Below are positions 38,001-50,900 of a DNA stretch of 64,000 nt, piece after piece. The notes under the pieces are model-generated. The model worked only from the letters and a program-made list of their open reading frames with translations. It ran no database searches and was not told the origin of the DNA. A program made the position numbers and the translations under genes. The DNA comes from Hetaerina americana. Lineage: Eukaryota; Arthropoda; Insecta; Odonata; Calopterygidae. Within the stretch, counting starts at the first letter, position 1. Each line of letters begins with the position of its first letter. The DNA lies in the NCBI GenBank assembly GCA_022747635.1, contig JAKTNV010000001.1, positions 28,313,990 through 28,377,989 of the forward strand, read 5' to 3'.

Positions 38001-41000
38001 GGGGTGCCTACCATACTGATCAAACCATATTGATCAATTCTGCAGATTTGGCTCCCTTAGACCTTCTCTTCAATACATAGAAATGGCTGGCTGGAAGGAG
38101 ATTTTAATCAAATGAGGAGGTAATAATGAAAGCAAATGCTAATTTTGCAGAGTGGGAACAATCATACTATGTGGAAGAGATCAACAAACTGGAGCAGCAT
38201 AGAACAAAATTTATAACCCTAAAATAAGACTGTTGAATAATAAAAATGGTTTATCCTAACAAATGGAGCAATTTTCATTTGTGCACAGGTTTTTCAAATG
38301 AATCTTGTATATTTAATAATAACACATGCCAATTGAATATTTATTAGAAATAGCCATTTCAAAATAAAAATTCCAAATTATTCGAAAAAATACTCATATA
38401 CTCAACCACTATCATTTTCAAACATCTTTGGGAATGAGAAACTTTTCCAATTTATTTGAAGAATGAAAAACCTATTTTATGCCAATGCAGGGGCCAACTA
38501 AGATGAAGTACACTTAATTTTGCCTCTTGATGATTAAGCCACTCCACAGCCTCCATTGCTTTCATTTGCTTGATTGTCTCAATATATTTCCTGTTTTGTA
38601 TTTTTCTTCATCCTACCCGATGCCTCCACTATCTAATCTTTGTACTTCCTTCTCCTTTCCTTCCCTTTTCCTTGTCAATTTCCTTTCTTCTTTTTATCTT
38701 ATCTCATTATATATTACACATTTTATCCTGACCTCCAGACCATTTTATCTTGACCTCTTAGGACTTGTCGAGGGCTTTGAACAATTTATCAAGGCCAATT
38801 TTTGACTCACAGCAGGTTTGTGTATTTTCAATGTAAAATCAACCAAGTCATTACAATAAGTATGATTAAGATATTTTCTATTATCACTCCTTTACAGAGA
38901 AAAGATATATTGCATTTCCTAGCCCAAAGATGTGTCATTGTATTAGACTCACTATGACATTTCAGGTTAGAATTAACAAAAAATTCTTAGATCAGACCAA
39001 AAAGTATTTTGAGGTAACACTTTTTCAGAGGAAAATATAAATATTATTGTAGGTAATCTACCGGTTAATGCAGGATTAGGATGGACACAACTACTAAATA
39101 TTTTTCTTGTCACTCCTAAAAAAAAAGTCCCTCTTCATCTCTTATACTCCCTTCCTCCCTTCATTCTATTAAACAATCCTATCCTATCTCTGCCCCTTCC
39201 TTGTTTGTCTAACTAACTAAACTATCCCCTCTATCACAGCCATCAATAGCCCACTGCCGATCAATATGCTTTTCTTCCATTTTTACTGTCTCCTCATGCT
39301 TTCTCCCAATTGGCCCTTCTCCTCCTCAATCATACCCAGCACCTCCTCATTTGTTTTCCTTTCTGTCCACTTGACCTTCTTCATCTCTCTCCATAACCAT
39401 ATTTCAAAAGCCTCCAATCATGATCCATATCAAAGTTCCATATCAAATCACTATCTACTAGAATTATTCTATCCATGGCTTGCTCCATGTTGATTGTGCT
39501 TCTTACTTTTTTATTCAACATTATCGCAATCCCTGGCTGGCTCTCATCTCCACCAATACATATTACTCTAAAACTATCACCCCAGTAACCTCCAGTATCC
39601 TTTCATATCAACTTGCATTGACATAAAATATTAATATTTAGATAGAATAAAAATAAACGACTAACCTCTATGAAACTTTTTTTTTCAATGTATTCTCCCT
39701 GTACACTAATGCACTTGGTCCAGTGATGTTCATTTCTTGATCCCCTCTCAAAAATTAGATTCTTTCTGGCCAACAAAACACCAATCTACTTTGGCTGTTA
39801 GTTCTTTGTTTGAAAAGAATCTCTGTCCACCAAGGAACATTTTGAGCTTTGGGAAGAGATGGAAATCTGATGGAGGCTAATCAGGCAAATAAGGAAGGTG
39901 TGGCAACAATTCGTATCTTACTTCACGCATTTTTGCCATGTCTACGACACTTGGATGTGGGCGTGAATTTCTTGATGAAAGATGACTTTCTTCCTGGCCA
40001 AACCTGGCCTTTTTTTGTGTATATTTTGCTGTAATTGTTGCAGGATATTAGCATTGTATTGTCCAGTGATTGTTTGACCGGTGGGAAGATAATCTATCAG
40101 CAGAATACCTTTCGCATACCAGAAAACTGGAGCCATCACCTTTCTGGACGACCGCATTGCCTTTGCTTTCTTTGGTGGTGGTGAATCAACATGTTTCCAC
40201 TGCTTTGACTGCTGTTCTGTGTCTGGGGTGGAGTAGTGGGCCCCAAGTTTCATCAGTGGTCACGAACTAGTGCAGAAAAACTTGTTGGTTTCCCTTAAAA
40301 TAGGTCAAACATTGTTAGAAAATTTCCATCCTGATGCATTTGTGATGGTGCGTCAAGAGATCCCATCTGGCAGATAATTTTCTTGTACCCAATCCACAGT
40401 TAAAATGTGATATGCCCATATAGTTGACATCCATACAGCTTCAGCAATTTCTCGCACTTTCAGTCGGCGATCCTCCGAGACCATTTTATGCACTTTTGCA
40501 ATAATTTCTGGGGTAGTGGAACATTTTGGCCAACCACAACGTGGAACATCATCTAAGCTGTCTCAACCAAACTTAAACTCGTTTGTCCCCTTGGCAATAC
40601 CTGAATATGAAGGAGCTGAGTCTCCCAGATTGTTCTGAAAGTCAGCAAGTATTTTCCTTTGCTTTCATTCCTTTCTTTGCAAAATATTTAATCAATTCTC
40701 GAATCTCAATTTTCACCATCTTCACAAATCACTGTATGAGAGCAACAATAGAAATGTCACTAAGATAAGCTCCTGCCATGAAAAAAATGGCAATCAAGGA
40801 TTAACCCAACTGTTTCATAACCATAGTATCAATTGGGCCACTGAAGATGGCTTCACATTGGCCATGGTGTAACTTCTTCATGAGATTTATATGGAATGTT
40901 ACAAAATACATTGATGATTAAGAGGAAGTATCCACCATCCTGTGCATAAGATATAGCATATCCATGACAATATTGAGTGAGCTGTCACTGTTATGAGCAC

Positions 41001-44000
41001 ACCCCCAAATCCTACGGGTGGAGCTAATTTCTAATAGTGGACAATAATTTCTGTACACACAAAAAGAGCCAATCCATAAGATATTGAAATTCAATGATAG
41101 AATATCTCACACTTACTGATACCCACCTACTAATTTCCTGTTTCATAGATGATTGTCCAGAGTCTCTTACTCTGTAATAAGTTATGTAATTACAAGTGCA
41201 TGTATATTGTGTAATTCAATTGCAAATTTGCAAGTATACTCATATATTGTGCTGTTAATCTACACTTACATGTATGTATTGTGCTGTTAATTCCTCATTC
41301 AGTTGACTTATGTCTGTACCAACCCACAGACCTAATATATTATGATTATTATTAAAACATAAGATATTAAACTATTCAGATTCCATAATATGTTTTTCAC
41401 TCTTTTGATCCTACAGCAAAATATCACATGACAGTATGAAATGCCAAGAATACCATTTTGAACTCTATACATAATATGAATGTGTAATTGTTGACCTTGA
41501 CATTATCAGTTACTGAAAAAGGACAAAAGATGTTGCTCACTATTTTTACGACCAGTCCATGTCCTGCATCTATCCAAATATGATATCCACGCATTTTTTG
41601 TTTCCACAAAGAATTTACTTCATTTAGCAATAACCTTTTTAGTTGTCTCAGCATGTAAACATTAAAATTAATGATCATATATGCAGCCATTCCTCATCAT
41701 CATGTTTATCATGCATTTGCATTGACAAATATAGAATTACTTTCAAGGACTTCATTCATTTAATATACCACAGTTTGTATTGAAAATAATAACTGATAGA
41801 CAGGGGGTGCAATAGTCCAAGGGTAGAGTATTGGATTACTGAACAGAGGACCCGGATTCAATTCCTGGGCAACCTCAGCCAAGTTGTGTGATTTTTCTGG
41901 AACCAGATCTCCCTAGGAAACTATAGCTGGCACAGGAAAAGGAACTGGATCCCAGACCCTGATTTTTGAATATCACATGCCTTTTGGCTTAGTACTGAGT
42001 GAACTCTAACATCACATACCAAACCAACCTTTGGGTTCATTATGTTTTCATAGTATATGGTTTTTGTTTTTTAATAACTTGCATTATAATATAGGTATCC
42101 TTAAAAAGTGAGTTTTAATTTTCTAAGGCTGGATCCAGATTTGTGTGAGTTGAATTCTATCAAGCAAATACCTACTTCAGGACTTTGACTTGCTGATTTG
42201 TGGATAGTTCTTTGCTTTTTTGCATTTAATTTTCAAATAAGATAAGTAAGAGAGGGTTGAACACTAAACATGATAATGAAGTGGAATTCACATGTTAGGT
42301 GCTACTACTTAGGGATAATGGGAAGTCTAAAAAGTAACATTAATACGATTTAAAGTTCCATTCAAATTCAATATAATTATGTGGATGATGATGGAATCGC
42401 TCTTTTCAACTGTACAAAATTCTAGAAAAATTTCTTTTCCCTAAGTTCCTTCCATTTCCATCATTCACTAAAGAGAAATTTCTTTATAGGAATAAACTAC
42501 CCTTAAGTTTGCTTTGCCTACAAATGCTTTTGAAAAAATAATTTAGCATAAGTATTTCAAAAACATAATAATGGAAACTCAGGTATAGGTACTCAGTATT
42601 TTGTTTGGAAATTTTGAATTTTATTGGTCTAATTGTACACATTATTCATAAAGATAAACCAGGTGGTCAAAACACTTCTTTCGCATTGTGGATTATTTAA
42701 TTGCTTGTTTTATATTTTAAGATTATTTCAGGTACATAGGTATTTTAGAGCTATTTTCATTAACCTTGCATGTATAATGCATGTTTTGCTAGAAGTGAAA
42801 GAATTTGTAGTATAATTAGGTATTATACCTGCTAGGGAGAATGGGATGTGCTTTGAGGCTGTATAAATATTCAGTGAAATTTAGTTCTATCGTTTGATTG
42901 ATAGCCAGAAGCCTGAAGAGCACTATGTTGACATAGTTCTGAATTTTTGTCTCTTTACTGTAGAAAATATTCAGTTTAAAATGTGAATGACTATGTTTCC
43001 CTAAGCGATGAATTTGAAATAGTTATTAATCTTCATTATGATTTTGAAATTAAATATTTTGCATTAATTTCTAAAATGAAGTATTTATAAATATTTTGTA
43101 GATTCATGCTGACATAGGATCAAAAGTTGCAGAAGTTTGTGCACAAATGCGTGCTGGGATGGATATCCAGGAAGATCAACAGATGGCCATCCAAGGCAGT
43201 AACATACCAACCATATCTGCTCCATTGTTCCAGTTTTCATCCTTCGATATTGGCACGCCAATATTTGAGCTCCACATGGCAATGCAAGAGTTTGTCCTGT
43301 AAGTGAGACACTGAAAAATACTCTCTTAAAATTAACATTTTATTCATTTGGTCTCGGTAGTAATTCAAGCTATAAATAATATTTATTACTGCTCAATATT
43401 ACTTCCCTTACCAACTCTATTGGCAGTCAGGTATTCAGTTTCATGTTCCACTGGGATATATATTTTATCAATTTGCAGAATGATTTCACTCAATATACTA
43501 TTAAGTACTGCTAATTACACTAATATACTATTAAGGTACAATCTTTGATAGTTACTGTTCATTTATTTGCTAATAACCACATTTAAAAATATTAAGGATA
43601 TGACAGACACCAACTGTGCTGAAACTTTGCGACTAAATGAACTCACTCAATCACTAAAATTCCCTGAGAATTGAATTTTTAAGGCTGTTTGCTGGATACT
43701 AAGTGTTAATTTTCAGAAACAATTAATAAAAAAGTATATTTTGTCATCCTTGATATACTATTGGCTTAGGAATATTTTTGTTTAGGCAATAATGAATTGC
43801 AAGTATTGCAATAATGATCAAAGTTGTAGCAAGAGAGTCTTTGTGTAAATTCTAAGAAACTTCAGGATATGCCACAACAATGACATTTAATGGACTCATC
43901 TTCTGAGATGCATTTCAATGCAACAATGTCAGAGTGTAAAAATCATTCACCTTGACCGGGATTAAAACGTGGATCCCTCGATGTCCAGCCGGCAAAACAA

Positions 44001-44920
44001 AATTTCAAAGTTTAATAGGACGCCTTTATAGCTTAATTGGCTAAAGCACTCTGCCAGACATTGAGGGAGGGTTGAACTCCCTGTCAAGGCGAATTATTTT
44101 CACACCCTGAAAATGTTGCATTGAGTCTTTTTGTACTTGGCAAATTTGTTCATCAATATGTTATTTTAAGCATAAAATGCTCTCTCATTATTTCAGCTGT
44201 CATGGGATGGCTATGGTGTTGTTGAAGATTAAAATCTTTCAATATCCCATTTAACTATATTTAAATGACTTGTTCATAGATTACCAATGTGCTCAACAAA
44301 GATCTATTTTGAGTTTGGAGTTCAGTTCAATAGTTAAATCCCTTCCCGGTTTTTTTCAATGTTACTATCTTGTGGAATTTTTGAAACTTTCAGAACTGCC
44401 CTCTATCACACTTAGGACTTGTCCAAATGGTGTCTCTCATGTTTTAATCAGTCTTATGATGGATTCATTCATTCCTATGAACATGTCAGTAGAAGCTCAG
44501 GATTTTCCACAAGCTAGATTGTCTAGCACTTTTACTTTTTTGTCATCAATGCTCATCCATTTTGTGATTCATTCTTGATGTGTTTTTCATTTTAACTTCA
44601 TTACAAAAGAGTATAAACTCTAAGACTGACTTCAAAAAACAAAGTCTCCAATTGGTAATCATTAATTTTGAGTGTCTCTTAAGCTCATGGGAGAAGGGAA
44701 TACTCACGGCAGAAAAACTGATATTTGATACATATAAGCATTTTATATTCACAGCCATCTAATCAGTCTGAGCCAACAGTCCTCTGTATGTATTCATTCA
44801 AAGCATTTAATTGGCAATTTAAAAAATTGTGTAAAACAGAAATATCCTTTGTTATCTTGTATACTGGTAATAATAATAATTATTATTATATATATAATAT
44901 GTATACATATATATATATAC

Positions 44921-44997
<77 letters not shown>

Positions 44998-47900
44998 CAT
45001 ATATACATATACATCCCTCCCCAGACTACAACCTTGACATGGTGGAAGGGCTTGTGCGTTCCGATGACCCCTACAGCTGTTCTGGCGGGAGTAATAATAA
45101 TTGCTCCTGGTAGGGTCACCCATGCCAGATAGGTTGAAGGTCAGGAGCCAGATGAAAAGTAGTCCATGCAGCGTCTGTTCCTCAGTGAGGCAGCTGAAAA
45201 GGCGTCTGACCCCAGTGGGGCGGCCATTGAGTGATGGTGTCACGTTAAAAACACTATAGAGGAAGGCAATGGGAAACCACCTCAATTATCATTCCCAAGA
45301 TAAATATGATGCTCACTACAGAGAATATGAGTCCTGGCCACTACGGGGCTCGGCCCAATCGGCCGTGTGTTGTGCCCAGCAGTGAGGGAGGCAAGGCTTC
45401 CATGGTCATCATCCCACGAAACCCTTGCAAGAGAAAACCAGAAGCAGTAGGACAGAAGATGCAGGAGAAGAAGACCAAATTAGTTAGAATAGGAACGTGG
45501 AATATTAGGACAATGATGAGGGCAGGGAAATTGGAGAATATCAAGCGAGAGATGGAAAGGGGAAAATAGATATTTTAGGTCTGTGCGAGATGACATGGAA
45601 GGATAGCGGGGATTACTGGAGTGATAATTGTAGAATAATATACAGCAGCAGGGACGAGAGCCAATGAGGGGTTGCCATAGTATTAAATAAAGAGGTATGA
45701 AGAAGCGTAGTCAACGTAGAACAGGTAACGGATAGAATATTACTCGTAGAGATAAAAGCAGAACTGACAAACTCGGTTATTATTGAAGTATACATGCCGT
45801 CGAGCAACCATACGGAGGAAGAAGTCGATAGGATATTCAATCAGTTGGAGGACATAATCGCGTGTGTTCCCGCAGGGAAACATTTGATAGTAATGGGGGA
45901 TTGGAATGCAACAGTAGGCGAAGGAAGAGATGGTGGTGAGGTGGGGGACTACAGTTTAGGCATGAGGAATGATCGGGGGAGAAGCAGTTGAGTTCTGCAG
46001 GTGACAGTGGTTAGTCATCACCAACACTTGGTTTAGACACCACAAAAGACGCAGGTATACATGGAAAATGCCAGGTGACTCAGAAAGGTATCAGCTAGAT
46101 TATATCCTGGTTAGACACAGGTTTAGGAACAGTGTGATAAATTCCCACAGCTTCCCGGGAGCGGATGCGGACTCAGACCACAATTTAGTTGTTATGAAAT
46201 GTAGTGTACGTTTCAAAAAGATAAGGCAGGGGCGGCAGGTTAGAAAATGGAATGTAGAAGCATTAAATAGATTGAAAAGGAAGGAGTACCAACAGGCTGT
46301 AGAAAAAACCATGGAGGACGGTAAAGAGCTAAGTACTATCGAATAAAAATGAGAAAGTATTAAGAAAAGGTTATCGAAAGCAGCAAAAGACACTATTGGA
46401 ACCCTTACTGTGAAAAGGACTAGGAAACCATGGATCACGGATGAGATGATTACAAAGATGGATGAGAGGAGAAAACAGAAGAATGTAAACACAGAGTTAG
46501 GCAAAATTAAGTACAAACAGTTAAACAATAAATTGAGGTGGGCAGCAAGTAAAACAAAAGAAATATGGTGGAAAAATCAGTGCAAGGATATGGAAAGTTT
46601 GCAGAGGAAGGGTGAAATTGGTGCGCTGTACAGCAAAGTTAAATCTTTATTGGGAAGTAAGAAAGGAAGCTCCATGCTAACAATTAGAGATAAGGTGGAT
46701 AAGATAATAGTTGACACGGAAAAGATCCAAGAGAGATGGAAGGAATATATAGAACTGTATAGTAAAGAACTTAGACCAACAAAGTTAGACATAGAAGAGG
46801 AACATGGCGTAGAGGAAGATAGCTTAGTAGGTCCAGGCATACTCGATGATGAGATAGAAAGGTCATTAAGGGAGATGCAACTAAATAAGGCCATAGGGGT
46901 GGATAACATTCCTGTGGAACTACTAAAAGGCTTAGGAAAATGTGGGAGGAAGGAATCTGGCCGGAAGACTTTATGAGATCAGTGTTAGTTCCTATTCCAA
47001 AAAAGATAAAGGCTACATCATGTGAAGGCTACAGGACAATAAGTTTGACATCCCACCCAGCTAAAGTTGTTCTCAGGATCATCAACAAAAGGATACAGAG
47101 TAGGGTAAATGATTACTTAGAGGGTGATCAGTTTGGGTTTAGGAAGGGGAGAGGTACGCGTGATGCCATTGAAGTAATGAGATCACTAATCGAGAGAAAT
47201 ATAGAATACAATCAGGACGTATTTGCCTGTTTCGTAGATTTAGGAAAAGCATTTGATAGAGTGAATTGGGAAAATATATAAAATATACACATACATATAT
47301 GTATGTATGTGTATATACATATATATATGTATATACACACACACATACATACACAATGTATGTATGTATATGTATGTGTGTGTGCTTGTTTGTACATATA
47401 TATATATATTATTAATAATACCTCTCAATTGTTGAAATAGGATGGCAAAAATAACAGCAGCAGGTAGAGAAGTTTACTTGTCCTGGACTAAAATGGTTAA
47501 AAGTAGTGGGGACATAAGAAGAAGAATTGCATTAGGCAAAGAAGCTTTCACAAGGTGGAGAAAATTCATGACAGGGACTGGGACAGAGGACAGGGACAAT
47601 AAAGGTGATAAGAAATGATACATTTAACTTAAATACGGAGTGTAGTTTTTTATCGTATGAAAACATGGTCATTGGATCAAGATGGTCGGCATAGATTAAA
47701 GGCTTTTGATATGTGAGGCGGAGAAGGATGGAAAAAGTAAAATGGAGGGAAAGGAAAACAAGGAAGAAGTACAAGGCATGGTGGAGGAGGAGAGGAAATT
47801 GTTGGAAGAAATCTGAAGGACGCAGGAAAGATGGGTGCAGAGCATTTTGATTGCAATGGGATGTTGAAAACTGTGATAGAGGGAAATGTTAGGCAAGTGG

Positions 47901-50900
47901 GAAAGGGGTAGGCATGTTGGGCAGAATGAAGGGAGGAAGGAAGTATGTAGAATTGAAGAAGGATTCACTGTATTTACTAAATATCAGGTTTTATCTCATT
48001 AGAAGAGGCAAATAAATGTATCATTGTTCAGTCCATCCAAAACCTAACTTAAATGATGGAATACCAACAAAATATTATCCTCAGTATATACAAATTTGCC
48101 TTTCTCCACCCATTTACTAAAAGTATTTTAAAATTATTATATTAAGAATTTTAATGCAATATTAAGGTTGTAAGAATATATTTTGCCTGTTTATTAATTT
48201 GGCTACCAGATATCCAGTGGGTTATCTTTTTGAAAGCATCTAAGAACATCCGGACAGGATTTTGATTATTGCTCAGAATTGTAGAGCTCTATAATTAAAA
48301 ATATGTATGTGTATAAAAATATACATTATTATAAAGTAAATAAGTATCCTCTTTTAGTGAAAAAGTTTTTTTTCCTTTGGTCCTATATTTCATTTATGTT
48401 AATTGTAAAATTATCATGACCCAAAAGCAACACAATGTAAATTGCCAAATTTTATTATTTATTATAAGGTTTCGGGATTATCTTGCACCACAGGAGAGGA
48501 GAGCACTAGCAGTAAACAATTACCATGAATGGTTTGAGCCAGCATTGGAAAAGTGGCTCCATGTTGCAAAATATAAGGTATTTATTTTTTCATTGGAATA
48601 TAATATTCCTCTAATTACATAAATCTAAGTTTTTTACATGCACACACAATCCTGTTCGAGGACATATCAAAGCAACATGATAACTGAATGCAAATATTCA
48701 AATATGTAAACACGAATTCAGCTATTAAATTCATTCTGATTCATAGTCCTAAATGCAACCCTAAATTTATAAGTATTTATTCATTAATTATTTTTTTCTG
48801 CACTATTTGGTATGTATTAAAAGAAAATATAACAATGCACATTTCAAAATATTTAATGATCTTTGGCAGAACCCGATTGGTCACCATTCATATTCATTCT
48901 TATTTTCTGTTGACCTTCTTAATATTGTAATCTTCAACCAATTTTGTCTTTTTTGACCTCTAAATATTATTTAAAGAAGCAGCCAAAGTAAAATGCATAT
49001 GTTTAATCTTAATTTAAGAAATAATTATGTATTCAATGATTATTGTCTAGTCAATATATCTATAATATATGACATATTAAAAACAAGTAGAGATAATATT
49101 GAAGCAATGGATCAATGGATTATTAGATCTAAATACAAGGCAATTGATAATTTTATTCATTTCTTTGCAGGCTATGTTGAGAGTGAGGAGAGCATGTGAA
49201 CAAGCAACCCCACTTAATGGGACAACGGCAAATGGAAGCGATACACCTCCACATAGTACATCTGCCATTGACTGTGTCTCATGCTTCCATCAGATTGAAG
49301 AATTTTGGAGGCAGCTGTCATGGCCAGATCCAATTTCTGCATATTCTCATCTTTGCAGTATTGTTGATGTAAGATCCAAGATACCCCTTAGGTAGCCTTG
49401 ATATTTGTGTCCATATCACTGTATCTCTCACTGTTTTTGAGAGCAAAATATCCAATTGCAAGTATACATTTTTGGAAATTATGAGATCAGAAACCTGGCT
49501 ACCAGAAATGTCCAGTCAGTCAAAATTGGAAGTATTTAGACAAGCTAAATAAAATATGGAATATTTTCCTTCTCCCAGGGAGGTAAAATATTAATAAAGC
49601 ATTATCATTACCTACAATTTACTTTTCTCCTTATAATAATGTAACTGTCTTCTCCTGTCTTCCTCTCTCCTATAAATGCTCTATTTTCAGTGAATAAAAG
49701 CTAGTTTCATTTTAAAATAAACTGTAAAATATTGAAAGAATAACTTTGTTATTGCTTATTTATGGAATAATGAGAATGATTATATTGAATAATTTTTATT
49801 TGTTAGGAGAGGCCGTTAAATGTATTTTTTACAATAGTTTAGGATGTGTCCATCGAAAACCTACTCTAACCAGTAGAATACCAATAACAAAAATAATAAT
49901 ACAAGTATGTGTCCTGTTCATCACTAAATGAACAAAATAAAATGCACACAAAAATTTTACTTAACTAACACTTTTTCACTCGTCATTGTATTCCAGATAA
50001 TCTGTAGTGCTGCAGAATACTTCTCAGAACTCACAAACCAAAAATTACTAGAATCAGGATTTTATGAAGATCAAGGACCATATAAATTTAATGTAGAGGT
50101 GAGTGGTTACTATATTTAACTGTATATGATTATTTTTACCCTTCTCTCACTATCTGTTATTTTATAATGAGGAAAGGGAAAAAAATTGTTGATTAATTGG
50201 TTTACATTATAAGAGTTTTAGTCTTCTATTTGAGAATGAGATACTGCTCTCTCAATGGATTAGCATTAAAATCCCAAAGCACAAATAGTGTTGATATTTC
50301 TGGTAATTTTGAGATTTATTCTAGCAATTCATCCTACCTTGTGCTTTGTGCTCAACTCACGTATAAGGTAAAATTGTCTTCCACTGTCTCCAAAGGTATC
50401 CCATGTAAGATGGTTGCAGAACATGACTAATCATTAGTTCATGATTTTAACAAATTAATAAAGTAATATATATTCTGAAAATAAAAATAAATTCATTTTT
50501 CCTTGAAATTCTTTGGCCTCTTATATTGCATAATGAATGAAATTTGAGGGAAAGAATGAATTTGGAGATATTTATTTACATTTGTATGATTTCATCCAGT
50601 ATGTCAATAAACTTGTGAAGTAATAGTCAATTGGCTCTTTTCATCAGATGTGTATGGTTGCCAATGACCTGGAAATGGTTCTCCGATGTGTAACTGTTTT
50701 GAGTGACAACCTTGGAATGGCTACAGTGATGGCAGCAGTTGAATCAGCAGCTGCTTCTCAACAGCAGCATCAACATCATCAGCAGTATGGTGGCATGACT
50801 GAAGTAAGCTCAGCAAATACAACTGGGCCAGATTATCGAGGAGCATTGTACAACCCTATTGAAGCAATGCAGGCCCACTTAGAGGGGATGTTAACAAGGA

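Noticed and set aside
44022..44090. Functional tRNA gene
   Set aside because: A and B boxes and an acceptor stem exist, but position 33 is not T and the anticodon stem is mismatched; a SINE head with an inverted partner explains it.
44725..45285. ORFs reading long IYIY repeats (also at 19804-20169, 47139-47428 and 62804-63292)
   Set aside because: Translation of (TA)n and (GTAT)n microsatellites, not protein.
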